Source: Dysidea avara (lineage: Eukaryota > Porifera > Demospongiae > Dictyoceratida > Dysideidae). From it: a stretch of 64,000 nt of DNA. The translations under genes were made by a program, and so were the position numbers. The stretch's first letter is position 1. Each line of letters opens with the position of its first letter. The notes below the pieces were generated by a model, which did not search any database, was not told the origin of the DNA, and worked only from the letters and a program-made list of their open reading frames with translations. The stretch spans positions 9,658,694 through 9,722,693 of the forward strand of contig NC_089285.1 of assembly GCF_963678975.1 (NCBI RefSeq), in the 5' to 3' direction. Below, one piece after another: positions 34,001 through 45,336 of this stretch.

Positions 34001-37000
34001 ACAGATATTGTACACAACAAAGCTGATTCCAGTGTAGTCTTGTTTTCTGCTTTTGTCACCAATGCTTGGGTGACTTTATTGCTATTAAGGTTTGCCAGGG
34101 TACAGATGTAGTTGTTAAACTCTAAGATGGGGGATATTCCATTTGAAATTTCCTGGATCAGTTTGAAGATAATTTAGCAGTGCACACAAAGTTTTAGGCC
34201 CATTGTGTCTTATAACTTACTCACTTAATGTTATTACTGTAAATCTTCACTTAATGTTATTACTGTAAATCTTGTCAAGATGGACTTTGTGGAAGCTGTA
34301 CATGGCCATAGCAACATCGTGAAAATTGCTCCACAGGTCATCACTATAGTGTTGAGAGGGTCTAGGTAAACTCATGATCATCACAGAGAGATTGAATTTA
34401 TTGACTTTGTGATTGTGCAACTGTGTATATTGACAAATAGATCTTCCTACACGTTCTCCTAAAGATATAAGAACACAAGATGTCACAAGTATGGCTTTGT
34501 ATAATCAATAATGTTATCAATTATTGTGTTACATAAGTAACTAAATATTATAAAGGTCTCTCAGTAATAAAAATCTAATACGTACTTTGAATCTCTGGTT
34601 AACTTACTAGAGAGTATTAAGATTATAACTGTTTATGGTGCTATTGATTAATCAATATTAGGACAACGGTATCCCCAGCATTCCACAGTGCTGAGTTAAG
34701 TGATCATAGTTTCTAACTGTTGGCCTAAATAGGTCTTGTTACTTGATGGAAGACGATAGCTAAAGTGAATAGATTAATAGAGGATGCTGGTCGGAAAGTT
34801 AAATCTGCCATGCCACTATTTCACAGGACATTTTTTCTATCTGTAGAAGTAATGGCATGCTATTAAACCTCTCTTGTATCCTTCACAATGGCCTTAGTAA
34901 TGCATTTGCATGCACATAGTATTAAATTATTCATAGTACACAATACTTCTGGAAGCAAGAGCTGACAATTTATAAGTAAAGTCAATAGAATTGATTTGAT
35001 GAACATATAAATATTAAGAGAATCATTGGAATTAGAATTAAAGGCTGATGCTCAATCTATAGCTAACTATTGTATATGCAAATTTTGAATCTGTATAATT
35101 ATGCAGCAAAACCTATGTATTAAGGGAACCTTGGGAATAACCAAGTGTCCTGATTATCGAGGTGTCCTGATTTTTCAGGTCAATTTACATGTAAAAGGGT
35201 ATACTTTATGACCTTATAGAAGTATCCAGATTATGCAGGTATCCTCATCTTAAAGTATGATTACATTAAATATAATACAGTGTACACTATACATAAACCA
35301 GTCTATCAATCAATCAGTTAGATGTAGCAATTCCTCCCAGTGAAAATGTTCCATTAATTAATGACATGCCTATCCTTCCTGATATCTAATCTTGATTTAC
35401 AATGTACACCAAGCTTTTTAAATACTAATTACATTCTGGCTATATATTCATTGGCTATATTTCCACTCTGTGATAAAGGAGGGACCACATATAATACCAA
35501 GCTACCAAAAGTACGAGGTCCAAGGACTAAAATGCATGTGGCATACAATGCTACTAAAGACATCTGAACATTAGCTAATGTAACATTGCTTGCTTTTATT
35601 AAATAAATAACTTCTAACACTGTATGTATGTATGTATGTAATTTCTTCATCAATTACTCTTCATGAGGAACTGAATGACTCTTGTAACTGCATGCTCAAC
35701 TTCCAATTAAGACAGTATATATGATTCCTGATGAGGTATGTGCACTTATCCATTATGAAAGTTAGCAAACTTCATGTGCCCACATGCCATTTTTTCGCAG
35801 GTCCAGACACATTTATACACAGTTTCAGAGATAACTGAGGTTCCACTGTACATTTAATTAAATACTTTAAATTGTTCTTTTACATGTTCTTATATAGTGA
35901 ATTTGCAATAACTTAGTAGAGACCCACATTTCATAGTCCACTGCCATCCAAGGAGGTTTTATGTTACTCCATACAAGGGTATCCTGGGTTGGCATTCAAC
36001 TTAATCACCAATAAATACTTCATAATCAGAGTATGGGAGACAAAACTGAAGCAATCTGGGTTGAACAACTAGCTATTATTCTGCAGAATGGCAGCAGTCA
36101 TTTTTGATTTTGTTAATCAAGAAGTGATCATGGTTGGTTTCAGAGCTTTAGTAATCAAACAAATCATGCATTTTCAATAAGAATGAAAACGTCTACTGTG
36201 AAATCCACAAAAGGTTTAGCAAAGCAGTCAGGCAATCCCACAATATTCATGTTGTATATGAACAGCTACGAACAAAATTTGATGTCACCTACCATAGCAG
36301 TTACCTTGATCAGTGTGGACTGGAAATTTCAAACTGACAATCTACCTGGACTAAAAAATATTGTATTTCAATACTAAGATACGACTAGTTAGTTATGTGG
36401 TGGGGTGTAGTTTGCGCCCACATGCCCTATTTTTGCAGGCCCGGTTACAAATAACCTTTAAAAGCATAAAGACCTTTTTTTTAATTTCAGTATTATCAAC
36501 TACCCTAACAGAACAGTCACTACTCTAATAGAGTAATCATTTCCATAGTTTGGTTGACGGAGAATCCAGCTAAGAGAAGTTCGAATAACTAAGGTTCCAC
36601 TATATATACAGCTGTATACATATACTATATACACTTGGCACATGCATGTTATCCATTGATTTAACTATTTACCTCCACAGGTTCTTTCCAGAATACACTG
36701 GCCATAATTGCTCATCACTTTGTCCATGAGGGCAGAAACAGAAACATCTTTTAGCACATCCAGCATTGCAAATTATAGCACCATTACGCACTTGCAACAC
36801 AACGCTGTTGGAACACCATTCCAGCTGGACACTGAAGATCTGTACAGCTATGATAATTATAACAAATTTATTGGTCTACAGTAAATAAGATGGTAGAGAA
36901 CCACTTATGGCAATAAAAGGTCCTTCAATTATACCAGCAGCTGAGCAAGCTAAGAGATAAGTAGCTAAAATACTACAATAGCAATCATCATGATCTTCAT

Positions 37001-37332
37001 GATTTCAAATACACAATCCTGCAATGAAAGGTGCTGGGTCAACTACTATATTACATGGTGCAAAGACATCAGTGGATAATACATTACATAACAATTCATT
37101 ATGAAACTTGATGCTTTTTTTACAATTATGGTATATTTACACATGAATTGTTTGGCTGGGTGCTTTGTATAACTTCAGTTATTAATTTCATAAGAAACTG
37201 TAACATTGGCTATCGCAATCAGGAAACTTATACGTATCAACTAATGAACACGATGTTGAAATTTTAATTCACTACCTTTGCTTTCTGCAAGTGACTAAGT
37301 CCATCATAACCATCTAAGCACTTTGTATCCAT
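34001..37332 (-). CDS. Spliced gene of unknown function, six candidate exons
   Basis: Found from splice signals, minus strand: 37332-37276 (MDTKCLDGYDGLSHLQKAK, donor aaag|gtagtg); 36839-36673 (IFSVQLEWCSNSVV, then CNAGCAKRCFCFCPHG); 36055-36019 (LLQFCLPYSDYE); 35983-about 35921 (DTLVWSNIKPPWMAVDYEMW); 34458-34251 (SICQYTQLHNHKVN, SLPRPSQHYSDDLW); 34152-34001 (EISNGISPILEFNN, NKTTLESALLCTIS). The first three join in consistent phase (0, then 2). The later junctions do not all agree, so exons may be missing or the gene may be damaged. Exon 2 is Cys-rich. The last exon abuts the long-TIR element, which may have cut off the natural 3' end. No known domain recognised. A TA-MITE copy lies in an intron. 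Confidence 0.5.
34225..34275. repeat. 26-bp tandem duplication at an exon edge
   Basis: cttaatgttattactgtaaatcttca is present twice in tandem, at the 3' edge of the candidate exon 34458-34251. It duplicates a possible donor (attaa|gtga). Confidence 0.8.
34490..35920. other. Intronic or intergenic stretch with repeat fragments
   Basis: Holds a mariner-type MITE copy (about 35105-35260, tgtcctgattatcgaggtgtcctgatttttcagg), a tgta microsatellite at about 35620-35640, and part of a dispersed repeat ending ctgaggttccactgta near 35850. No other exon was recognised. Confidence 0.45.
36056..36672. other. Intron of the minus-strand gene with repeat fragments
   Basis: Includes two overlapping plus-strand open frames (36183-36377), neither with usable splice sites, and a dispersed repeat at about 36410-36600 (cccacatgccctatttttgcagg ... 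ctaaggttccactata) related to 35785-35860. Confidence 0.4.
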
Positions 37333-37988
37333 CTTTGATTAAAGTTAGAAAATTTTTGTTTTGGTTTTAAGTTTGATTTCATATGCTACTTTCAAAATTG
37401 TTTTGGGGCCTTACTATAATATTTATTTATTTATTAAACAGGTAATATCATATATTATCATCATGGGCAATTGAGGACAATATACTTGTGACAGGAGGTT
37501 GTGTATAACATCTGCCGTTCTGTTTCAAATAAATGCGCTATACATCACATGAAAGTTAATTCTCAGAATTGTTACTTGATATATGGAGCTACTAAGTACC
37601 ACAGGTAGTATGATCGCACCAAGTTTCATCAAAATCTGAAAAGTGACCCTGAATTCTTTGTTGATTTGACCTGCTACTCTATTGATGCAACTGACTGCTA
37701 CGTATATATTATATAAGTGTGGCTTAATGTTAGAGCCCACACCTCCTCCATCAACAAGGTCAAGTTTATACCGTAATAGCTAAAGTACATAATATAAAAA
37801 TATGTTATTCTTTTAATGGTCACAGTACAAAGTTATAATGATAAAAGTCTACATAAAGTCCATCAAATTTGACAAAACAAGGTATGCACACACATCCGCT
37901 TCTTTGACTTTAGCCAATTAGCTATAACTTGACCATTCAGCATACTATGCAGCTACAATATTCAATGAATTCTTCCATAATATCATAA
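37333..37988. other. No gene recognised
   Basis: AT-rich flank between the minus-strand gene and the hAT element. A 71-codon minus frame at 37740-37525 shows no domain. Confidence 0.4.
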
Positions 37989-37996
37989 AATAAAAC

Positions 37997-40462
37997 TAAG
38001 GCTCAAACAAATAGTCGATTATTCGGAACAATATTCGGCACAACTGTATTCGAATAATGAATTACGCAACGAATATTCGCACGTGCACCGTATAGGTAAT
38101 AACAATAAAGTTAAGATGGCGGATGTTATTAGCAGTGAGTCTGATGTCGAGCAATATAGTGATAATGATTCACAAGGCGAAGAAGATGAAGAGGATAACG
38201 GGGAAGATAATGACGGGAGTACTACTGCTACTTCTACTAGTGAAGAAACTCGTAAATATAAATCGCAAGTGTGGAAGTTTTTTACTAAAAAGAATGCAAA
38301 ATCCGTTGTTTGCACACTTTGCAACAAAAGTTTAGCATATCATGGAGGCACCAGTTCGATGTTACAACATTTAAGCCGAAAACATCCTGCCAAAAATGTC
38401 GTGAAGACTTCAGACGGACGTAAGCAGACAAATTTAGATGTCTTTACCCGGAAGCGTGCCTGCTCCAATGAACGAGCTGGGGCGATCAGTGATAGGATAG
38501 CCAGCTTCATAGTGAAGGATTTACGTCCTATCAATTTAGTGGCTGGAAAAGGGTTTAAGGACCTCATGACTTATCTGGAACCTGGCTATCACTTACCTTC
38601 TGCTACACACTTTACACATTTAATTGAGCGCAAATATGATGTTGTCAAAGAAAGAGTTTGCCACATTTTACAGGAGCAAGCTGTGTATATCGCAATTACA
38701 GCTGATCTGTGGACAAGCGTTGCCACTGAAAGTTATATGACAGTTACATTTCACTACCTCGATGCACAGTGGCAGATGAAGAGTGTTGTATCTGGAACAC
38801 TACCCTTGTGTGAAAGTCATACTGCTAACAACATTGTGACATGGATCAAAGAGCTGGTAGATGATGTAAGCATTGCTACAGAGAAGGTGGTGGCTTTTGT
38901 TCATGATAATTGCAAGAACATCGAAAATGCTGGAAACAGTTTAGAGGAAGTATATGGGTGGTTTTCTTTGGGATGTGCGGGGCACACTTTGCAACTCTGT
39001 GTGAATGCTGGGTTGAAAATCCCAGCTATAAGTAATGTTGTAGCGGCAGGAAGGCGCCTGACAACTCATTTTCATAAGAGTGAACCAGCCCTGCGTGCTT
39101 TAAGAAATCGTCAAAGAGACATGAGGGTAGAACAACATCAGCTCATACAAGATGTGAAAACCCATTGGAATAGTACTTACTACATGATTGAACGTCTTAT
39201 TGAACAGAGGTGGCCACTCACAGCTGTAATGTCGGACAGTACCATCACTAAATCTGGTGACAGGAATTTGGATCTTAAATCGGAGCAGTGGGAGCTTCTT
39301 ATAGCACTAAAAAAATTGTTACATCCTTTACAGGTTGCCACCACTTATTTCAGCAAAGAATTCAATGTGTCTTCTTCAGCATTATATCCAGTGCTTCACG
39401 GGCTACTAAAATCTTTACAATGCGTTGATAATGATCTGCCAGCTATTCAACAGTGTAAAACCTCAGTTGCTGAAGAAATTAAACAAAGGTGGAAACTAGA
39501 CTCGTTAACATCCATTGATAAGGGAAGGATTCTTAAGAATGCACCTTTGATCTCTTGTATTGTAGATCCAAGGTTCATTCTTGGGAGCTAACAAACAATT
39601 TGAAGTTAAGACTGCTTTAACAACCTTGGTGTGTGAAGAGAAGGAAAGCTATGAGACTACACGGATTAGTCATCCGGAAGAATCCAATGGACCTGTTCCA
39701 AAGAAGAAATGTTCTGGCCTTGACATACTGTTAGGGGATGACTACACCAATGGTAGTGAAGATAATGAATCGGATTCTGATCCAATATTAAATGAGGTAG
39801 ACCTGTTTTTCAAGGAAAGGCCTATTGATCGGGAAGAACCACCTTTGGTGTGGTGGAGAGAGAATCAGCACAGGTTCCCTATGATTTCCAAAGTAGCAAG
39901 AAGGTTTCTTACCATACCTATTACTTCCACTCCTTCAGAACGAGTTTTTTCTGCTGCAGGGTTGACTGTTACTCGATTACGCTCTTCACTAACACCTGAA
40001 CATGTAAACATGTTGGTTTTCTTAAACAAGAACAGTTAGACAGTTAGCAAACTGTGATAGTAGTTGGCTACTTGTACTTGTAGTACATGTTAATGTTGTA
40101 GACAGTAATAAATATTATACTATTTTTCTATGTAATACATTGCTAAATATTCATGTAGCAAATATACAGTAAATGTACAAGTTTCATCTTCTCTAACTCC
40201 TAAATGTCTTCATGGGTGGAGACTGGTGGCTATTGGTCCTTGCCATGTCAGCTGCTGAATAAGCATAATAAGTGTGTGTACACATGGTACAGCATTACAA
40301 ATGACCAAAAAATTTAATACCTGGTCTGGCTATAATTAACCACTACATTACTCAATTAGCTTTATAAACTAACACACAGTAAGAACAGACGAATACTCGG
40401 ATATTCGGTACAACAGGAAGTAATTATTCGGTCAGCAATTACCACTATTCGTTTGAGCCTTA
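37997..40462 (+). mobile_element. hAT DNA transposon, nearly complete
   Basis: 2466 bp. The terminal inverted repeats taaggctcaaacaaatagt...actattcgtttgagcctta are flanked by a perfect 8-bp duplication aataaaac (37989-37996 and 40463-40470). Both ends also carry attcgg/gaatattcg subterminal repeats, possible transposase binding sites. It encodes a ZBED-type transposase. The TIRs differ from those of the cagtgttggg MITEs, so it is unlikely to have made those. Confidence 0.96.
38116..40039 (+). CDS. hAT (ZBED-type) transposase, one frameshift
   Basis: The transposase cuts and pastes its element in the nucleus. ATG at 38116 (MADVISSESDVEQYSD) opens an acidic N-terminus. A BED zinc finger follows (WKFFTKK...CTLCNKSLAYHG...LQHLSRKHP), then the RNase-H-like DDE core (ITADLWTSVATESYMTVT, FVHDNCKNIENA, LGCAGHTLQLCVNAGL, THWNSTYYMIERL) and the hAT dimerisation tail (PPLVWWRENQHRFPM, IPITSTPSERVFSAAG, LRSSLTPEHVNMLVFL). 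Frame 1 ends at the DPRF motif; coding continues from 39581 in another frame (GANKQFEVKTALTTL), so one indel near 39575-39585 breaks it. Total about 640 codons, normal for the family. A GTG-started longer reading (38083) is unlikely. Confidence 0.93.
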
Positions 40463-40470
40463 AATAAAAC

Positions 40471-40872
40471 GTAAGGTAGCTATGAACAATGTCAACAATC
40501 ATAAATGATCATAATGATATTGCCATACAAATTACCAGCTAGCAGAACAGCACAACTAATACATGACATGTGCAGGAGTCAGTACAGCCTATTGGCTAGA
40601 AGCTACAATATTATAACTTCTGATGTATAGTGACTGTATGCATAAAAAACTACATACGGGTAGAGGATCTACACATTATATATACAAATTCAAGATAGGA
40701 AAGGGCCAACTCAATGTTATACCTACTCGCCACTGATGTAAAGTGTATCTATTGCAACTATATACCAGTGATCAATAAACAAGTGACAGTTACCATGCAT
40801 AATATAAGTACAAAGTGTAGCTAGGAGCACTAGTCAACATGTATGGTGTAGCTGATGTAAAGTGTAGCTAAG
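40471..40872. other. No gene recognised
   Basis: AT-rich flank of the hAT element. Confidence 0.4.
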
Positions 40873-40932
40873 TGTACAAGTCACAACAACTGTGTACAAG
40901 TCACAACAACTGTGTACAAGTCACAACAACTG
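40873..40932. repeat. 20-bp tandem repeat, three perfect copies
   Basis: gtgtacaagtcacaacaact repeated three times exactly. Confidence 0.95.
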
Positions 40933-40988
40933 TGTGCTTGCCTCCCTGGAGGAATTGAGGGTGCAATCCATGCGATGACTGAACTCTT

Positions 40989-41377
40989 CCACAGCCTTAA
41001 GCTGTCACGTGTAAAACTACCACCTTATCACGTGACATGATTGTGTTGTTGGACAATGTACAAATCTTGGTTATCACTAAGAAGCTGGTGAATAAGCTTC
41101 ATTCAGTAGCTTCGTTACTTCGTTGTGGCTAGGCATTACTCAGAGGATAACTAACGAGATTAGTAACTTCGTTACTTGTAGTAATAATATTATGTAATAT
41201 TAGACTCATTACAGTAACTATATTACTTAGGTAACGCGTTACATTTGTAAGTGAAGTAACTTGAGTTATATTACCTGTTTTTATAGCGTATTTCGTTATA
41301 TTACTTTTACTTTGTTACCACAAAAGTAATAATATTACGTAACGCATTACATAAGTAGCGCGTTACTCCCAACTCTG
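40989..41377. mobile_element. hAT-type MITE, copy 2, left end missing
   Basis: Closely matches 7411-7796 of copy 1, from ccacagccttaagctgtcacgtg to the terminal cgcgttactcccaactctg. The left third is absent, so no target duplication can be read. Confidence 0.88.
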
Positions 41378-41981
41378 CCAGCAATAAACGTTTTTGCTAC
41401 TGAAACTTTGCAACAGTGGGGGCCAGAGGAGCTGGAACCCCCCAACTTTCAGATGAGAGGGCAGAGCTCCTCCAATAATTACCTTGTGTGATGTCATGAG
41501 TATACCACGAGATAGAATATCATCATGGTTTCCAAACTGGCAGCTATACATCATATACAATGTAGTGGAAGGATTATTCATTGTATGTTTGTTGTACCTG
41601 AAACAATACTTTTTGCAAAAAGTGCCACTAGATTCAATCTTGTAGCACCAATTTTTCAAAATTCTTCTTATGGGGGGCATGCCCCCAGACTCCCTAAACA
41701 TACCATAACAGTATTATTACAGTTTATCATCCCTCTGGAATGCTATGCAAATTCTAGAGCTAATGTCAGTACCCTTCCCATATTTTACTGGTATAATGCC
41801 TTAGACTATAAAGTGATATCCATTCCCAGTATTGACTAGCTATACTTACCTTAATTTGCTCTTATAATTAATTTGTCATGTATACATCAGAGTTATGCTA
41901 GCTAGTCCAACTATAATTTTTGACACGCATGCTGATTTGCCATGATCACCCTATAATCTATGTAATGAAGCAATAGTCTAC
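41378..41981. other. No gene recognised
   Basis: Contains ggggggcatgcccccagactc (about 41670-41690), a word common in non-coding repeats. The 41701-41363 minus frame is judged to be chance. Confidence 0.4.
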
Positions 41982-42376
41982 CTACTATAGTCTTGCTGAT
42001 GTGCTTTCTGTTGTACAACTTTATTGATTAATGTAGACAGCTGAGTCTCGAGGTGAGTATACATCTCTCTTGTGCGCAATCGTAAATCCTTTAATTCTCT
42101 TAGAATTTCTGAGGCGTCCTGATGCTCATCACTATTATTATCCACATCTGAATCACTGTCCGTCTCACGTACAGGTCTTGGTATTTTCGTAGCTCGCGCT
42201 CCACTCCATATATAACGATCGGAAGAGTGTGGTGCTGCATTCTCGAGCACGATATGTTCAGATGGTACCTCTACGATCAAAGTCCCATAAGAAATATCTT
42301 CCTGCAACTCAAATTTACCGTCTTCTTTAGGAAAATAAATGCGTTCAGGAGCCCTGAGCCATATTGCATCATTATC
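41982..42376 (-). CDS. Internal exon of an unknown acidic coiled-coil protein
   Basis: Acceptor tttcattcag and donor ctatag|tag|gtagac frame a 395-nt exon in phase 0 (out phase 2). It reads DNDAIWLRAPERIYFPKEDG..., an acidic Ser/Asp patch (ETDSDSDVDNNSDEHQD) and a C-terminal coiled coil (ILRELKDLRLRTREMYTHLE). I do not recognise it. A LINE ORF1 piece sits just upstream, so the preceding exon could lie beyond 43.1 kb or be lost. Confidence 0.45.
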
Positions 42377-42429
42377 CTGAATGAAAGGCAAGGTCCATGA
42401 CAATAGCAACTAATTCCCAATTAACTGAC

Positions 42430-43060
42430 TCTTACCGGCATTTCAAAAATACATCATAGGTTTATTGGATTTTTTTCCTAATCTAATAGCTTTGGTCACA
42501 CTAGCCTTTGCCCCGAGAAACTTAAAAATATCAGTAACATACTTAATATCATCTGTCTTACGAACTCCTTCATTTGTATTGGATTCAACAAGGTTATGAA
42601 CAATCAAGTTAAGTTGTATTCTTTCTCTTTCTTCATTGAATGCTGTGGTAACTGTGCTTGCTATAAGTGCAGGTGGTTTAGGGGCACTGTCATTATGTGT
42701 ATACAGCATTTAGACAATTGAAGGGTCAGTTCTTCCTTAAATCTCAAGCAGTTTTGTTTCAACCACTGCTATTTGGTTTTCAAGTTGGTTCTGTTTATTA
42801 GGTAGACTGTCCTTCAGAATTTGTGCTGCTGGTTTGGCCTTGTTTTCATCAAAAAACTCAAGGGTCTCATCGAGGTTTGGTGCACTAGTGATGCAAAAAT
42901 ACACAAGATTGATGCTAGATTTATATATAATATTACCTCATCCATCAATTTGGAGCACCTACTGTGCACCCATGACTGACACCACTGGCACTGAATACTA
43001 CATTCCTTATCACCCTTAATTACAGACTTAAACTCAACACATGTGTCACTTCCCTGGTAT
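42430..43060 (-). pseudogene. LINE ORF1 fragment (PHD-like finger plus coiled coil)
   Basis: Minus strand, split over at least two frames: a Cys/His finger (CSIQCQWCQSWVHSRCSKLMDE region, cut here as CQWCQSWVHSRCSKL), a coiled coil (NKQNQLENQIAVVETKL), then EERERIQLNLIVHNL and SVTKAIRLGKKSNKP. PHD-type finger plus coiled coil plus LNLIVHN...RLGK is the layout I recall for ORF1 of CR1/L2-like LINEs. It is truncated after the RLGK motif, without endonuclease or RT. Confidence 0.65.
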
Positions 43061-43334
43061 GGTTTCTTTGACTGGTTTGCTTCCGTTGAGACTGAGCTAG
43101 TCAGTTCTTTTCGCTAATGTTTTAAGGCCTTTTCACACTGCACGCGGATGCGGATTCAATCCCGATCCGACCTTTTCACACCTAATCCGGATCAGCTTCA
43201 ATCCACTTTGAATCCGGCTTCAAGCCAATCCACTTTGTGGGATGAATTGGCTGGACCAATGCGCATTCGCTTCTTGATTAACGGCGCCCCTTGTCACGTG
43301 AACTTGGGTTACCAAGTCGTGCAACACATGTGTT

Positions 43335-44495
43335 ATGGCAGCAGAATGGAGCGTGGCCGCTACGTGAGCATTAATCGCTATCTGGGGAGAGCAAAACATT
43401 CAGGAACACCTCGATGGAGGGAGCAGAAACAAAACCATCTTCGAGAAAATAGCAGCAGCCATGAAAGAGAAGGGATACGATTTTGACTATAAACAGTGCC
43501 GCACGAAGGTAAAGAATCTCAAGGCCAAGTACAATAAGGTAAAAGGCACTTAGCTAACTCAGTAAAGTAAGGCTCGTTTATCCTAGGTAAAGGACAATAA
43601 TCGTGGGACGGGCAACAATAGGAAAACATGCCCATTCTTTGAAGAGCTTGATGCTATACTAGTGGTACGAGCAACATCTAACCCTACTGTAATCATTGAA
43701 AACACTTCAGGGAGCAGTGTTAGAGAGCAAGAAGGTATACTCTATATTTTTAATAGCATACATTGATGTATCTACTACATGTACAGAGCTTGACGACTCA
43801 AATCCATTGGATATTAGCGCCTCTTCGTCATCGGTTGAACAAGCAGAAGGATCAACAACTACAGTTGATGACATGGTGGAAGCAACCGATGACACATCAC
43901 CATCAGAGAATTATGAAAATGAAATCTGGAGATGAGAATAATGAAAAAACAAAATCTGGAGATGATCAAGGCATGTGTTATTAATATGCAATGAATGCCA
44001 TGGATTATTAAATAATTATAGATAAGCAGTCAAAGTTTGAAAAGACAAGAGGTTAGTGGCTCTTTCGTTTTGTGTTAAGCTCTTTTTTATATTTTAGGAA
44101 AGAAGCGAAGAAGAGGTGATGTGGATGACTTGATGTCAAAGATGGCGAAGATGGATGAAGAAGCAGAGAAGAGGGCCGAGGAACGGGAGAAAAGATGGCT
44201 GGAGTCTGAAGACAGAAGAGAGAAAGAGCGAATGGAACATGAAGACCGCCATGCTCAGATGATGATGTCAATGTTTACAAATTTTATGACTCAAATGGGT
44301 GGTATGATGATGACTCAAACCCCAGGCCCCATGTCACCTTACCCACCAGGTTTTCCACACTACAGCCCTAATAGTAATCCTACATTTACTGGCCAAGATT
44401 TTATGCCTAGCTATAATAGTGTACCGTTTTCCTCAAGTAGTTATTGTCCCAAATCTGGTAGTGTGGATGCTAATTCAGAACTAGACCCCAATTGA
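43335..44495 (+). CDS. Harbinger Myb-like DNA-binding partner, one nonsense codon
   Basis: In this superfamily a Myb/SANT-like protein helps the transposase enter the nucleus and bind the ends. Exons 43335-43538, 43587-43734, 43787-about 43970, a small one near 44022-44050, and about 44099-44495, with introns around 50 bp. The first encodes the SANT-like domain (AIWGEQNIQEHLDG, NKTIFEKIAAAM, FDYKQCRTKVKNLKAKYNK). Acidic Ser-rich sequence, then KKRRRGDVDDL, a charged coiled coil (EKRAEEREKRWLESE) and a Met/Pro/Ser-rich tail follow. A TGA interrupts the start of the SANT domain (before ALIAIWG). The 43734/43787 junction is in phase. Confidence 0.75.
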
Positions 44496-44571
44496 TGATC
44501 TGGTAGTATTGTATGAATTGTGTTAAGACAACTAGTATTCATGTAAACAATTTGTGGTAATAATACATGAT

Positions 44572-45116
44572 TTACTGATGTTCAAATACATACTGCTTTA
44601 ATGCATTACGTATGTTACTAGCATTACTATCAGCTCGTGTTGCAGCAGCTGGTGGAAGAATTGGTGTACTACTATTAGATGTGTCAGTTCCATGAACCCA
44701 TCCAGGGCGGCATAGATCTCCTAATTGCTCAAAGATATTGTGTAACACGACACAGGAGGCCACAGCATTTGTGGCATGTTCTATATCATAATAGTCCATC
44801 CTCTTCAATAGGCATCGCCATCTCCCCTTCAAGCACCCAAAAGCATTTTCCACCACCATCCTGGCTCTGCTTTGACGGTAGTTGAAGTGCCGTTTGGCTG
44901 CTGTTAGATGACCTGTATCAGGATAAGGCTTCATCATCCAAGGCTTTAAAGGATAGGCGGGGTCACCTAGGATAATTAATGGTACATTCACACCATTGAT
45001 TGTTCTTGTCCAGTCAGGGAGAAGAGTGCCCTTCCGATTGTAATAGTCCGATGAGCACTCAGTTGGCTTTAAAATGGAAACATGCGTCCCATCAATTGCT
45101 CCAGCAACTTGAGGAA
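44572..45116 (-). pseudogene. Harbinger transposase, internally deleted and 5' truncated
   Basis: DDE_Tnp_4-type transposase, minus strand. FPQVAGAIDGTHVSI carries the first catalytic Asp, ILGDPAYPLKPWMM the second, and ARMVVENAFGCLKGRWRCL the Glu; the tail is VLHNIFEQLGD... Between YYNRKG and TLLPDW (near 45035) about 40 residues of the usual core are missing, and everything before FPQVAG is cut off at the foldback boundary (45117). It cannot be active. Confidence 0.9.
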
Positions 45117-45336
45117 AGCTGAAATGAGAAATGATCCAGCAGTGAAAAGCAAGGAAACAAGATTAGACAACTACTTGCTAAAATGAGACACACTTTAATG
45201 CCTACTTTTGGCTAGCATCTTGAAATGAACCATCAAGTTAGCCAAAAGTAGAGATTAAAGTGTGTCTCATTTTAGCAAGTAGTTGTCTAATCTTGTTTCC
45301 TTGCTTTTTACTGCTGGATCATTTCTCATTTCAGCT
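45117..45336. mobile_element. 220-bp near-perfect foldback MITE
   Basis: Arms of about 98 bp (agctgaaatgagaaatgatcc...) with four mismatches by eye and a 20-bp loop. It abuts the truncated Harbinger transposase. No clear target duplication. Confidence 0.93.

Larger units (their letters stand above)
43125..45116. mobile_element. PIF/Harbinger element, right end lost
   Basis: The left end aggccttttcacactgcacgcggatgcgg is a Harbinger-like TIR, followed by subterminal aatccggat/atccgcat words. Two divergent proteins follow, facing each other tail to tail: a Myb-like partner (plus) and the DDE transposase (minus). The matching right TIR is absent; a foldback MITE begins exactly where the transposase N-terminal part should continue. 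Confidence 0.85.

Noticed and set aside
36183-36377. 64-codon plus-strand frame and an overlapping one in another frame
   Set aside because: Two competing frames, no usable acceptor (a TAA directly follows the best one) and no match; left as intronic sequence.
40873-40932. Three evenly spaced direct repeats, possible CRISPR-like array
   Set aside because: The repeats are contiguous with no spacers; a simple 20-bp tandem repeat in a eukaryotic contig.
41363-41701. 112-codon minus-strand frame
   Set aside because: Runs through a ggggggcatgccccc repeat word and has no domain.
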